A DNA stretch of 21,081 nt from Planctomycetota bacterium. GTDB taxonomy: Bacteria; Planctomycetota; Planctomycetia; Pirellulales; Pirellulaceae. Under the pieces are notes generated by a model that worked only from the letters and a program-made list of their open reading frames with translations, did no database searches and had not been told where the DNA came from. The stretch is taken from contig JAJSAJ010000181.1 in the NCBI GenBank assembly GCA_024274855.1, positions 1-21,081 on the forward strand. The letters are read 5' to 3'. Shown here piece after piece: positions 8,039 through 17,600 of the stretch. A program made the position numbers and the translations under genes. Numbering within the stretch: position 1 is the first letter of the stretch; every line of letters begins with the position of its first letter.

Positions 8039-8593
8039 TTAGGCCAAACGTGCAAACAGGAAATAGAAACCCCCGCCCAGAACGGTCACGCCAATAGCCA
8101 AAGCCGCCGCCAATTGACCATCAAACGGGACTGCCTCGCCAGCGGCAAGTCGCATCATGTAGGGAGCGGCCAACAGCAATCCGATCACCAGGAACAACAA
8201 CAGGAAATACTTGACGATCTCCAGGCGTTCTAGTTTCTCCTTCCGCTGCTCGACGTCTTCTTGCTGGTCCCGAATCACACGTTTATTGTTGGTTCTGCCA
8301 AGGGAAGTCAACCGTGAATTGACCGACAATACGAGTTTTCGGTTGCAGCCTTCACAAATTGTAGGCGCTTCCCCAACCGAGTGGCCACAATAAGGACAAA
8401 TTCGCCGTGACGCCGATTGGTCGGCCGCATCGAGCAATCCGCTGACCTGACCGGCCGGCACCCACTGAGAATCGTCCTTTCGAATCAGTGTGTCGTGCTT
8501 GATTTGGCCGGCGCGAACGACATCCAGCAGATTGCGCGAGCTCAGCGGCCCAACCACATCGTTCATCACTCGGTAATACCACTCGGTCGCCAT
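8039..8593 (-). CDS. GYF_2-domain, zinc-ribbon, two-helix membrane protein
   Basis: 184 residues from the ATG at 8593. Residues 4-55 are a GYF_2 (DUF4339) domain: WYYRVMNDVVGPLSSRNL, then DTLIRKDDSQWVPAG. A four-Cys zinc ribbon follows (C66/C69 and C80/C83), then a charged, probably coiled-coil stretch at 105-126 and two transmembrane helices (about 127-147 and 159-181). GYF_2 proteins are common in planctomycetes and related bacteria, where the domain is thought to bind peptides. The partner is unknown. The frame is open to 8728 with another ATG at 8635, but neither has a ribosome site and the domain starts right after the 8593 ATG. It lies downstream of the beta-CASP gene and a small coupled ORF, and ends in a terminator. 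Confidence 0.82.
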   Translation of the reverse strand: MATEWYYRVMNDVVGPLSSRNLLDVVRAGQIKHDTLIRKDDSQWVPAGQVSGLLDAADQSASRRICPYCGHSVGEAPTICEGCNRKLVLSVNSRLTSLGRTNNKRVIRDQQEDVEQRKEKLERLEIVKYFLLLFLVIGLLLAAPYMMRLAAGEAVPFDGQLAAALAIGVTVLGGGFYFLFARLA

Positions 8594-8616
8594 ACTCGTG
8601 CTTGTTCCACGCGATG

Positions 8617-8826
8617 CTACGGTTGGGTTGGACATTGTGGCAAACAGCGTGGCAAACAGCCGGATTGGGCCGCAAGAATACGCGCAACGTCCATAACCAC
8701 AGAATCGTGGGGGCCGTCCCCCTGCCAATCGGTTACGAAGCCATAATGTGTTTTATTCTTGCTTTTGGCAGCCTCCATGGCAAGCATGTAGTGGAGCTTT
8801 CCGGAAAAAACATCAGGTTCCGTCAC
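8617..8826 (-). CDS. Small ORF coupled by GTGA to the beta-CASP gene, unknown
   Basis: 69 codons, starting with a GTG that overlaps the TGA of the upstream gene (GTGA, 8826-8823) and ending 23 bases before the ATG of the GYF_2 gene. The placement is that of a translationally coupled operon gene, but no family is recognised. The C-terminus (CLPRCLPQCP) comes from a 12-base tandem duplication, and there is no ribosome site or clear codon bias. It may be only the open remainder of the gap. Confidence 0.27.
   Translation of the reverse strand: MTEPDVFSGKLHYMLAMEAAKSKNKTHYGFVTDWQGDGPHDSVVMDVARILAAQSGCLPRCLPQCPTQP
8637..8660. repeat. 12-base tandem duplication
   Basis: GTGGCAAACAGC occurs twice head to tail (8637-8648 and 8649-8660) with no mismatch. 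It lies upstream of the chosen GYF_2 start and inside the small coupled ORF. Confidence 0.85.
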
Positions 8827-10238
8827 GAACCGGCTGCGTCAAGTTCGACCACGTCCCCAAACTCAGGGACCGAGACGGGCCACCCTAGCTCGTCGCGAAT
8901 CAGATCGGCAAAGTGAAGTGAAGCCGCCTGATCACCGTGCGTCAAGAACACCCGCTGCGGAGGGGATTGCAAATGACTTAGCCAATTCATCAGCCCCGCG
9001 CGGTCAGCATGGCCGGAGAAACCATCAATCCGATCGATCGTCGCACGGACATTCCATTGCCGGCCATGAATACGAACCCGCTCCGCACCCTCCTCAATCT
9101 GCCGCCCGAGCGTGCCTTGCGCTTGATAACCGACAAATAAGATCGTCGACTCGTGCCGCTCGATGTTCGCGCGTAAATGATGTTTGATCCGTCCAGCCGT
9201 GCACATTCCCGAGGTGGCCATGATAATGCAGGGATTCTTGTGCTGCTTGATTGCCTTGGAATCGGCCACACTCCGGACCATTCGTAAGCGAGGAAAACGC
9301 AGAGGCGACTCGCGCGAGACAATCAGCTGCCAGGTCTCCGCATCAAAACAGTCCTGATAATTCCGAAATATCTCAGTCACATCGACGGCCATCGGACTGT
9401 CCAAGAAGACGTCGAGCTCGGGAATCCGCCTGGCGTGAACCAAGCGGCTGATGTAGTAGACTAGGTCCTGAGCCCGTTCGACGGCAAATGTCGGGATCAC
9501 AACATTGCCACCTTGAGCAACCGTCTTGGTAATCACATTCTGCAATCGCGCTTCGATATCTTCATGCTCGGGATGGTCGCGATCACCATAGGTCGTTTCC
9601 ATGACAACATAGTCTGCTCTTGTGAACAGCGACGGATCACGAATCAATGGTTTATTCGGTTGTCCGATATCACCCGAAAAGACGATGCGTGTCTCCTTGC
9701 CGTGACGGCTAATAACGACTTCAATCATTGCTGAACCGAGTATATGCCCGGCGTCATGGAAGACCGCTCGTACCCCCTCACCAAGTTCAACCGGCGTTCC
9801 GTAAGGAGTTCCCTGAAACAGAGGCAATGCTCTTTCGACATCCGATTCCCCATAGAGGGGCGTTTCGGGATATTTCCCGCGTCGGCCCTCCTTCTCATGG
9901 CGTTTCTTCTTGAACTTCGCGTCCTCGACTTGAATATGTGCCGAGTCGCGCAGGAGCACTTCCGCCAACTCGGCCGACGGGCGCGTGCAATGGATCGGAC
10001 CCTGAAACCCCTCGGAAACCAACCTGGGAATCAGGCCGCTGTGGTCAATGTGAACATGTGTCAGCAGCAATGCATCAAGTTGCTCGGCGGGCATGGGACA
10101 CGACTGCCAATTCCGTTCCAGATAGGGGCGTTCTTGAAACATGCCGCAATCGACCAGGATTCTCTGATCGTCGATTTGCAGACAATATCGCGACCCCGTA
10201 ACTTGGCGATTTGCTCCGAGAAAATGTAGCTTGATCAT
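8823..10238 (-). CDS. Metallo-beta-lactamase / beta-CASP hydrolase (RNA-specificity domain, CPSF-like)
   Basis: 471 residues, normal length for bacterial CPSF73/YSH1-like proteins. Motif 2 HVHIDH (H61, H63, D65, H66) and the strand GDIGQPN are metal-binding motifs of the MBL fold; DAGHILGSA gives the next metal-binding His. The inserted beta-CASP domain is followed by the RNA-specificity C-terminal part with FSGHADRAGL and LTHGD. The family cleaves RNA with two zinc ions, though the substrate of the bacterial branch is mostly unknown. The ATG at 10238 is preceded by AGAGGA at short spacing. It lies 97 bases downstream of the SDR-like gene, same strand, with two further minus-strand genes behind it. 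Confidence 0.93.
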   Translation of the reverse strand: MIKLHFLGANRQVTGSRYCLQIDDQRILVDCGMFQERPYLERNWQSCPMPAEQLDALLLTHVHIDHSGLIPRLVSEGFQGPIHCTRPSAELAEVLLRDSAHIQVEDAKFKKKRHEKEGRRGKYPETPLYGESDVERALPLFQGTPYGTPVELGEGVRAVFHDAGHILGSAMIEVVISRHGKETRIVFSGDIGQPNKPLIRDPSLFTRADYVVMETTYGDRDHPEHEDIEARLQNVITKTVAQGGNVVIPTFAVERAQDLVYYISRLVHARRIPELDVFLDSPMAVDVTEIFRNYQDCFDAETWQLIVSRESPLRFPRLRMVRSVADSKAIKQHKNPCIIMATSGMCTAGRIKHHLRANIERHESTILFVGYQAQGTLGRQIEEGAERVRIHGRQWNVRATIDRIDGFSGHADRAGLMNWLSHLQSPPQRVFLTHGDQAASLHFADLIRDELGWPVSVPEFGDVVELDAAGS

Positions 10239-10335
10239 CGATTCCTCTATTCCTGGGACCTGTCACAAGAGCAGCAAAAGGGGAACGAAAGCACACGCGA
10301 TCAAGCAGGTGCGCCAACGGTCTTGCAGCAGGCAG

Positions 10336-11382
10336 CTAGAACTTACCTGTTCGCGATTCAAAATGCGTCGGTTTTCCATACATTGGTCGGCCGTTGGCGA
10401 TCCAATCGGCCGTCCAAGCCATCATCTGCTGGACCGAAATGCGCGGTCGCCCCCAACATTCATATCCAAGCTCTGAGTTGCTCAGTAACGCGTCCTCCTG
10501 CTCGGTGCCTGAAACCGTCGCGGGCCTCTGCAACAACTCACCAAAACGATGGGCCAGATCACGGGTTTCCAGGACATCGGGTCCAGTCATATTGATAACC
10601 CGAGCGGGAACGGCCGTGTTTTCGAGTGCTAACAATGACATGGCGTTGGCATCCGTTAACCAGATCACGTTGACATACCCCGTCGACACATCGATCGGGT
10701 GCCCTTGATGGACATGCGTGGCAAGGTCGACCAGTACGCCATAACGCAATTCCGTAGCATAGTTCAACCGAAGCAATACCGTTGGAATCTCCCAAGTTTC
10801 GCTGAAGTACTGGTAGATCCGCTCACGACCCAATGCGGCCATGGCATATTCGCCGTCGGGACAGAGCGTGTCGCCCTCCTTCGACCCACCCGAGTGTCGT
10901 GGCACCGTCCCATAGACGTTACCGGTCGAAAACGTCACGATGCGGCTCTCCCGGTATCGCCGGCAAACCAGCGCGGGCAAGTAGCAGTTTGTAGCCCAGG
11001 CCAACGACGGATTCTGATTCGTACCAAATTTGAATCCAGACATCGAAATGACGTTTGGGGCGGTCGGCAGCTTGTCAACAGCCGATTCGTCAAGAAGATC
11101 ACAAACGATCGTTTCAATGCCCCAGCTGTCCAATCGTCGGCGCAGTTCCACATCCCGGAACCGAGACACTCCGATAATTCGCCGCCGGCTTCCGGAGGCA
11201 TCCGATGCCCGTTTTGCCATACGGGCCATGGTAGGCCCCATTTTCCCGCCCACGCCCAAGAAGACTACGTCGCCATCGAGGCGACCAAACATGTCGACGA
11301 CTTCGGGCCACGGTTGGCTCAGTATGTCTTCAAGTTCTTCGACAGATTGCGGCGCCCGTGGAGCAGTATCAGCAGATTCCAT
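10336..11382 (-). CDS. NAD(P)-dependent epimerase/dehydratase-like extended SDR, catalytic Lys replaced
   Basis: 348 residues from the ATG at 11382. A 30-residue N-terminal extension precedes the Rossmann dinucleotide motif GVGGKMG (residues 43-49). The FSTGNVYG stretch contributes Ser152/Thr153, and Tyr179 sits in EYAMAALGRER. The residue that should be the catalytic Lys of YxxxK is Ala183, so classic SDR catalysis is doubtful; Arg186 or Arg188 may compensate. The C-terminal half has the usual substrate-domain features (VINMTGPDVLE, then GYECWGRPRIS). It could be a nucleotide-sugar enzyme, an atypical reductase or a sensor. The frame begins with a GTG at 11385, but the ATG one codon later has AAAGGA at better spacing. 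Upstream is a 330-base gap before the GGDEF gene. Confidence 0.82.
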   Translation of the reverse strand: MESADTAPRAPQSVEELEDILSQPWPEVVDMFGRLDGDVVFLGVGGKMGPTMARMAKRASDASGSRRRIIGVSRFRDVELRRRLDSWGIETIVCDLLDESAVDKLPTAPNVISMSGFKFGTNQNPSLAWATNCYLPALVCRRYRESRIVTFSTGNVYGTVPRHSGGSKEGDTLCPDGEYAMAALGRERIYQYFSETWEIPTVLLRLNYATELRYGVLVDLATHVHQGHPIDVSTGYVNVIWLTDANAMSLLALENTAVPARVINMTGPDVLETRDLAHRFGELLQRPATVSGTEQEDALLSNSELGYECWGRPRISVQQMMAWTADWIANGRPMYGKPTHFESRTGKF

Positions 11383-11713
11383 CACGTCCTTCCTTTCGGT
11401 CAGCTACCCGGATACACGCAATAACCCAACGAACACGTGACACCCGGTTTATGTATACACTGGCGATGCTAGTCCGTCGAGCCGAGTTGGTATCTGACTC
11501 GGCCACACGCCACCCATTTCTCCAACAGCCAAACACCTAACGTGGCCTACGGTCACAACCAAAGCCAGTGTAGGGTGTCAAGATCGCTCGCCCAACGCAG
11601 GTGATCGTTGAAAACTTAACGCGATCGACGGCACACCAGGGCCAGTATCCATTCTCAAACATACGCGCATCGTGCGCGCATCTTTCAGGGTCAGACTCGA
11701 ACGATACTTGAGC
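11383..11713. other. Intergenic gap between the SDR-like and GGDEF genes
   Basis: No credible gene. It holds the ribosome site of the SDR-like gene at its left end, a 7-bp hairpin GCCGAGT/ACTCGGC (11481-11503, loop 9), and the second copy of the GCGCGC palindrome (11661-11681), about 30 bases below the stop of the GGDEF gene. No T-run follows that palindrome. Confidence 0.6.
11661..11681. repeat. Palindrome related to 358-378, copy 2
   Basis: ATACGCGCAT-C-GTGCGCGCAT differs from the copy at 358-378 at two of 21 positions (third and tenth), which breaks one pair and turns another into a wobble. It lies just downstream of the GGDEF gene. Confidence 0.75.
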
Positions 11714-13198
11714 CTAGTCGCCCAAATCAACATCCTGCGTTCCAGGGATCAAGCCGACGTGACCCGCACTGACCAGGCGACTCTCTCCTCCATCGTCAAT
11801 ACAAACACAGTTACGTGCACGAGTACGCCCCGAGTCGAGTAAATAAGATGCACGCCGGACCAATTGCTGCTGATCTTCACCTCGTGTTGCTTCAACAACC
11901 GCACAACTGATCGTGAAGCGGCGTTGCGGGTACCTCTTGGGCAAGTGCGACTGGGAAACCGCCGTGCGCAGTCGTTCCGCAACCTTTATTCCACCGCGAA
12001 CGGCGCAACCGGGCAGTAGGATCGCCAGTGAGTTGCCATCAAATCGCCCGACTGTGTCAACTTCTCGCATCAATGATTTCGTGGCCAGCGATACAGCGCG
12101 CAACGTGGCTCGGACATTATCGTCACCACCGCGCCGCCGAACCTCGTCCAAGTCGTCAACATGCAACAAGAGCAAACTGAGGGACACTTTGGCTGCCCTG
12201 CATTGCGACAAACGTGCGGCAACATTTTCGCAGAAACACGCCCGATTGGCCAAGCCGAACTCGTCGACATCGGCTGTCTCGGATTCCGAGTTTGTATTCG
12301 ACGCTAAGCGAATCAGATCCGTCAATGCCACGCACCGACGACCGTCATGAAAATGACCGCAGTTTCGACCATGCTCCTTCGACGCGTACAGTCCGTTGTC
12401 GGCCCGGCTGATTAAGGAGGCAACCGACTCGTCCTGCTGAAACTGCGCCAGGCCGGCGCTGATCGTCACCCGTAAATCAATTCCATCAAACTCAAACCTG
12501 CCGGCGCCAACCGCTTCGCGCGTTTGTTCAGCCATCTCGACGATGTCGGCGATTGTAGCGTCCCCAAAGACAACTGCAAACTCCTCACCACCGAACCTTG
12601 CCACTACATAGTCTCGACCTATTCGATCCTCCAGAACTCGCGAGACTCCTTTCAACACTTCGTCGCCTGCCTGATGGCCATAGGTGTCGTTCAGCATTTT
12701 GAAGTGATCGATGTCGATCATCATCAATGTGGCCGGCCGTTCGCTTCGGACCCAGTTACAATGCACGCTGTGCATCGCATCATCAAATGCACGGCGGTTT
12801 GCGAGTCGAGTCAGCGCGTCCGTGCGTGCCGCCGTCGCATGGCTCTCGATCTCGCGAGCCTGGTGCTCGAGTTTCTGCTGGGCAGAATCTAACTGATGTT
12901 GGACCTGCTCGTTCGATTCGATCAATCGAGCAATTGCCTGCGCGGCACTGGTCGCATCCGGCGTTTTCAACGCCTGTAATTCGTCATTGATCCGTCGCAT
13001 GACGAACTTGTGCCGGTCAACGTCCGCCGCGACATCTCGCGTTAAATCACCAACCCGCCGCATGGTATCCCGCGTCGCCCCCGACCGAACCGCCGGCCTT
13101 CGGCCGCCGCCCGCAGAACGGCGTTCTCCGCGCATCAGCCAGCCCGCGGCAAAGCCGAACGCCAACCCAGTACCAACCAATACCACATAATTGAGCAC
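11714..13198 (-). CDS. Membrane-anchored diguanylate cyclase with a second, degenerate GGDEF domain
   Basis: 494 residues from the GTG at 13198. One N-terminal transmembrane helix (YVVLVGTGLAFGFAAGW) is followed by a basic linker, a helical coiled-coil stretch (about 75-130), and the first GGDEF domain opening with DALTRLANRRAF. Its active-site motif is GGEEF at 203-207, so it should make cyclic di-GMP from two GTP. The RxxD inhibitory site expected just before it is absent (GRDY instead). A second GGDEF-like domain follows, with DGNSL at 387-391 in place of the active-site motif but an intact REVD inhibitory site at 378-381. The frame is open to a TTG at 13288, but the GTG has GAGG 10 bases ahead and puts the membrane helix at the N-terminus. 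It is the first gene of the minus-strand run. Confidence 0.88.
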   Translation of the reverse strand: MLNYVVLVGTGLAFGFAAGWLMRGERRSAGGGRRPAVRSGATRDTMRRVGDLTRDVAADVDRHKFVMRRINDELQALKTPDATSAAQAIARLIESNEQVQHQLDSAQQKLEHQAREIESHATAARTDALTRLANRRAFDDAMHSVHCNWVRSERPATLMMIDIDHFKMLNDTYGHQAGDEVLKGVSRVLEDRIGRDYVVARFGGEEFAVVFGDATIADIVEMAEQTREAVGAGRFEFDGIDLRVTISAGLAQFQQDESVASLISRADNGLYASKEHGRNCGHFHDGRRCVALTDLIRLASNTNSESETADVDEFGLANRACFCENVAARLSQCRAAKVSLSLLLLHVDDLDEVRRRGGDDNVRATLRAVSLATKSLMREVDTVGRFDGNSLAILLPGCAVRGGIKVAERLRTAVSQSHLPKRYPQRRFTISCAVVEATRGEDQQQLVRRASYLLDSGRTRARNCVCIDDGGESRLVSAGHVGLIPGTQDVDLGD

Positions 13199-13348
13199 GA
13201 AAAGAGAACCTCGTATCTGACTGCAAGCCCCTCTCGATCTCCCGATCCGAAACGTCGCACAAACGCCTGAGCCGCCGTGATCAGCCAACCCGTCCGATGG
13301 TCACCCCGACAACCAAGCGCGCAATTGGCACACTACGTTCCTACATAA

Positions 13349-13377
13349 CATCTACGTCGCTAAAGCCCGGTCGTCAA
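13349..13377 (-). promoter_or_regulatory. Candidate promoter for the GGDEF gene
   Basis: On the minus strand TTGACG (13377-13372) and TAGATG (13354-13349) are 17 bases apart, about 150 bases before the GTG at 13198. The -35 box is good and the -10 box is poor. Prediction by eye. Confidence 0.22.
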
Positions 13378-13754
13378 AAGGACTTCCGGGCCGGGCCCAG
13401 GTCGCTCGGTCGCCCAGAGAGCCGGCGCCTCACGTACTCGGCCGGCATCGACAACCGCCTTCAGCCTGACCGCCACGAAATAGCCCGATATGCGCCGACA
13501 TTACCCCCTCCGGAAAATGAGCGCACGGACGCTATTTCCGATTTCGTGCATTGTCCGGGGGAAAAATAGGCCGCCGAGTGGCGAAGAAGGGCCACAGCAC
13601 GCAGTAGCCGGCCCCCAGCTGGATAAATCGGAAAGAATCTTATTCCGCCCGGTCGCCCGAGGATACGTTCAATAAGACCGATTGTGGGGATGAGGATGGA
13701 CTTCTTTGGCCAATGCTATTTTCCGTGCAGCATCCGACCAAATCGCACAGGAAC

Positions 13755-13827
13755 CTAAAAACGAAAAAGGCTCCCGGAAGTAGCGGTATCCCAGGGGGGC
13801 AGAGGATGTCGCTTCGGTTCCGGGAGC
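13755..13827 (-). terminator. Terminator-like long stem with T-runs, minus strand
   Basis: GCTCCCGGAA (13770-13779) and TTCCGGGAGC (13818-13827) are perfect ten-base inverted repeats, and inner bases (GAAG-TA-GCG against CGCTTC) extend the stem with bulges. On the minus strand the stem is followed by CTTTTTCGTTTTTAGG. No recognised minus-strand gene lies upstream of it, so it may end an unannotated small transcript or act as an attenuator before the GGDEF gene about 560 bases further on. Confidence 0.45.
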
Positions 13828-14102
13828 GATTGGACGGTGGGCCACACGATCATCCTGATCATGGCCCTGAATCCGGATATTAGTTCGAACAACGTCATGG
13901 TTGACGAAATGTGGGTCAGCCTCCATGCCAACCAGCACGACTTCGCGGTCCGCGGAAGAGCCCTCAACAGCCCTTCCCATGCAGACTCGCCCACGTCGCT
14001 GCATCTCGCTGGCCGCCATCAGTCAAAGCAGAAACTCAAAACAGCTAATATGCTGGTCGCGTCTTCTACAACAACTCGTTCGTGCCAACGAGGCGGGAGA
14101 AT

Positions 14103-14225
14103 ATGCCATTCTTCGGAATGGGTCAAGGGCGGTTTTTGAAACCCTTTGGGAAATCGGAGACTGGCACGCTTCTTATGGCCGGCCGGGAGGATTGGGCAAA
14201 GTATCAAAGAGGAACAGGTCCGTGA
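14103..14225 (+). CDS. Possible 40-residue small protein, unknown
   Basis: An ATG at 14103 is preceded by GGCGGGAGAAT and a small hairpin (CTCGTT/AACGAG). The product starts MPFFGMGQGRFLKPFGKSET and ends in EDWAKYQRGTGP. It is glycine- and aromatic-rich with no signal peptide or membrane segment. It resembles no family I know. The support is only the start context and composition. Confidence 0.25.
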   Translation: MPFFGMGQGRFLKPFGKSETGTLLMAGREDWAKYQRGTGP

Positions 14226-14635
14226 TCGCCGGTTGTGGATAACGAAATCGGAGTTCCATCGGTCTCACTGGATTCGCCAGTTTGCCAAAAAAGTGTGCCA
14301 CACCCCGTTCCCGTCTCGGACTTCGCTCAGGTTGAATCTGTGACGCTCGCCGGTCAATTGGATCGCAAATCCTCTTTCACCGGCCGTGACGAGCGCTTGT
14401 GGTTGTCCCGTATGGCCGATTGCGGTCGAGGACCCGTTACTGGCGGGAAATAGAGGTTCGTTCTGGTTCATGACTCGGAGTTGGCCACGCAAGTGGCTTG
14501 GCCCTGGCTAGCTGCTAGAATGGCCTGCGGCGTCTGCAACAAAAGCAGAGAGTGTCCAGCTCGCCTGAGCGCTCAATGCACCTCAAATCGCATGTACCGT
14601 AGTCAAAGACAGGCCATACCCCGGAGAGGCGAACA

Positions 14636-17600
14636 ATGAAAACTCGATTGATGCGACTCGCACAAGGGGCAGTGGCGATGGCCGGGGCACTGGGGGTGAT
14701 TGTTTCCTGTGCGTCCACTCGCGGGTTGACGGCCGAGCCGTCCCCGGCCGTGTACATTCATGTAAGCCCGACCGGAGACGATTCCGCGACCGGGACTGCG
14801 GAATCGCCGTTCAAGACCGTGTACCGCGCCCAACAGGCCGCGCGAGCCGCACTGGCAACGGCAACCGGAGACGTCGTCGTCAACCTAGCTTCGGGCGTGT
14901 ATCGCCTGGACAAGCCGCTCGGGTTGACGGATGCGGACTCTGGGCGAAACGGGCATTACATGGTTTACAGAAGCGCCGGAGGGCTCGGCAAAGCCAAGCT
15001 TCTTGGCACGATGGCACTCAAGGGCTGGAAACAGCACCGAAGCGGGATCTGGAAAGTCCAACTCCCTGAGAAAATGCTCTTTCACACGCTGTACGAGAAC
15101 GGCCGACGTGCACACAAAGCCCGATTCCCCAACTACGTACACCATTCCGATTTTCCAGTGGCCCGCGGCCGATATCTGGTGACTCAGGATGGCAGCCCGG
15201 TGACCGGGACGACCGCCCCGAAAGACAAATCCAAGGAACCGAACTGGCTGACCTACGCACCGGGGGATGCGCCGCCCACAACCTCCGGGCCCAAAATGAA
15301 GATTCTGCTTTTCGGAGGTGGCAAGTGCAACTGGATGCGGGTCGTGTCCCACGTGATTTCCATCGATCCTGCCGAACGGCGCATCCTCATCGATCGCCAG
15401 TGGAGAGGCATCGGAACCGGGGCCCGGTTCTTCCTTGAAGACGCAATGGGATTCCTCGATGCGCCCGGTGAGTTCTATCTGGACGAAACGACCCACACGC
15501 TCTACTACAAGCCCATGGGCCAGGGCCATCCGGACACGCTGAACATCGCGGCGCCCATCCTGAAACGGCTGATTCAAATCAAAGGGGAGACCAGAAAGAG
15601 GTGCGCGTCGAACATCCGACTCGAAGGATTGGCACTGGAGGAAACGGACGGATTCCCAAAAGGTTGGTGGTCGATGCGATTCGGCCTGACAGACGGCGCA
15701 TTGGTGTGGATGGGAAACGCCACGAACATCGAGATCCGAAAGTGCCACCTGAAAAACAGCGGGCGCAACGGCGTGGTGATGGCTGGACACAACATCGGCA
15801 ACCGTGTGATCGGTTGTTGGATCGAAAGTATGGGTCTGAACGGAGTCACACTGAGCAACCGCTGGCACGACCGAAAAAAAGTACCGCCGATTCTTGACCG
15901 TTCTGAGCATAACATCGTCGACAACTGCCGGATTCACAACATCGGCGAGATTCACACCTACGCCGCGTGCGTGAACGTATTCAACGTCAGTCACAACGAA
16001 ATCAGCCACTGTGAACTATACAACTCGGTCCGTTACGCCGTCACGGTCAGGGGCAACACGGGGCCGCAGTACGGGCCTCCGATCAACCTGGATTATCAGC
16101 CCGGTTGCGAGGACAACCACATGCACCATCTGCGCATTTATCGCTGCGGCCAGGACGGTGGCGACATGGGTGCGCTGCATTGCGCCGACCTGAATAATCC
16201 GGGCGGCCAGTTCGTGAACATGTTCGAGCAGATCACGGTCGCCGACAGCCGGGCGATCCCATCAATGAAAGACATTGGCTGCGATGGGATCTTCCTGGAC
16301 TGGCCGAAGATGGCTATGGACCAGATTTTCTCAAACGTGCACATCATCCGCAGCCAGGGCAAACAGCTGCGCAGCAACCGACCCGAGAATGCGGAGTCCG
16401 CTCGGACTACCAACGTCAGTTGGAAACCAGGATTCAAGACAGAGCTGATGGATTACGAGCAGATCGGCCTGACGTCCCTGTTTCCCTCCGAGTACGGTGG
16501 TCGCCACGAGTCGTTCGCCCCACCGCCTCCGCCACAAAACCTTGCTGCCAAGCCGTTCACGTACAACACTGTCAAACTCACGTGGCAAGCCCCGGACCAT
16601 ACATCTTGCGACAAGCCTCAGTACACCGTGTTTCGGGACGGAAAACGGATAGCGATTGTCACAGAGCCCGCTTTTACCGACACAGACTTGTCAGAACGCA
16701 CGGTCTACCACTACCAAGTCGCCGCTCAACACGGCATCTTTTGCCACCTTGGCCCCAAGACTAAAGTCTGCAAGGTACATACGCCACCGGACCTGACCCG
16801 GCCTGTCGTCGAACACATCTGGAGCACGCACGACGGCAAACATGTGCGCGTGCTTTTCACCAAACCGATGTCGCCCCTCAGCGTTACGCAAGCGGTGAAT
16901 TATCGTTTCGAACCACCCGAAATCCAGATCGAGTGCGCAAAACTCGTCGCGCCGAATTGTGTCGAACTGCAGATCAAGGGATTGGAACCCAATACCGACT
17001 GCAACTTGACCATGTACAAACTCGTCGATGCCACGCTTGCCGAAAATGCATTGAGAGGCGGAGGACCGCGTCCCGTGGCTGCCGGCGGCAAGGGGGCCTC
17101 TTTCCCGATGGTGCTCACCTCCAGTGAACGTCTTCTCGACACGCTCGGCAGTGCGGGCGACGCAAAGCTGTTCGGCGGAGCGAAAGTCGAAAAGGACGCG
17201 GGTCCGTTTGGTGGCCCGGCACTCGTGCTCGACGGAAAGACCGGATACGCCGAGACATCCCCCGATTTTGACTTGGGCGCGGGTGATTTCACCTTGATGC
17301 TGTGGCTCTGGAAACAAGGCGGAGGTCAGACCGCGATCTCGAAAGGAAGCGGCTTCGGCAGCCCGGCCCAGTGGACCTTCGGCTGGCCCGGCAAGGGGCT
17401 GCGAGATAGCATATCGTTGCGAGTGAACAACATCTTCCACAGCAGCGCGGCGGGGGCCGTGCCGAACGAAACATGGGTCCACATTGCATTCGTCAGACGT
17501 GGAAACCAAGGCTTCATCTATGCCAACGGCAAGCCTAGTGGTAAACCGCATGACCTGTCGAACGTCGGCCCGCTGACCAGCGACGAGCCGTTACGGATCG

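Larger units (their letters stand above)
13199..14635. other. Long gap with no convincing large gene
   Basis: Frames of 60-116 codons occur on both strands but overlap each other and show no motif. What can be seen: a candidate promoter for the GGDEF gene, a terminator-like hairpin for minus-strand transcription (13755-13827), a 40-codon plus-strand ORF (14103-14225) and a minus-strand frame at 14265-14492 that I could neither identify nor exclude. It may hold small RNAs or decayed genes. Confidence 0.5.

Noticed and set aside
13669..14019. 116-codon minus-strand frame
   Set aside because: It runs through the terminator-like stem and overlaps a similar plus-strand frame; neither has recognisable features.
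14265..14492. 75-codon minus-strand frame (NQNEPLFPASNGSS start)
   Set aside because: Protein-like by eye, but no ribosome site, no family and a competing open plus-strand frame; kept only as a possible source for the orphan terminator.
14885..16009. 374-codon minus-strand frame
   Set aside because: Antisense to the beta-helix gene; rich in Val/His from reversed codons and without motifs.
16691..17551. 286-codon minus-strand frame
   Set aside because: Antisense to the FnIII/LamG part of the beta-helix protein, whose domains are clear.
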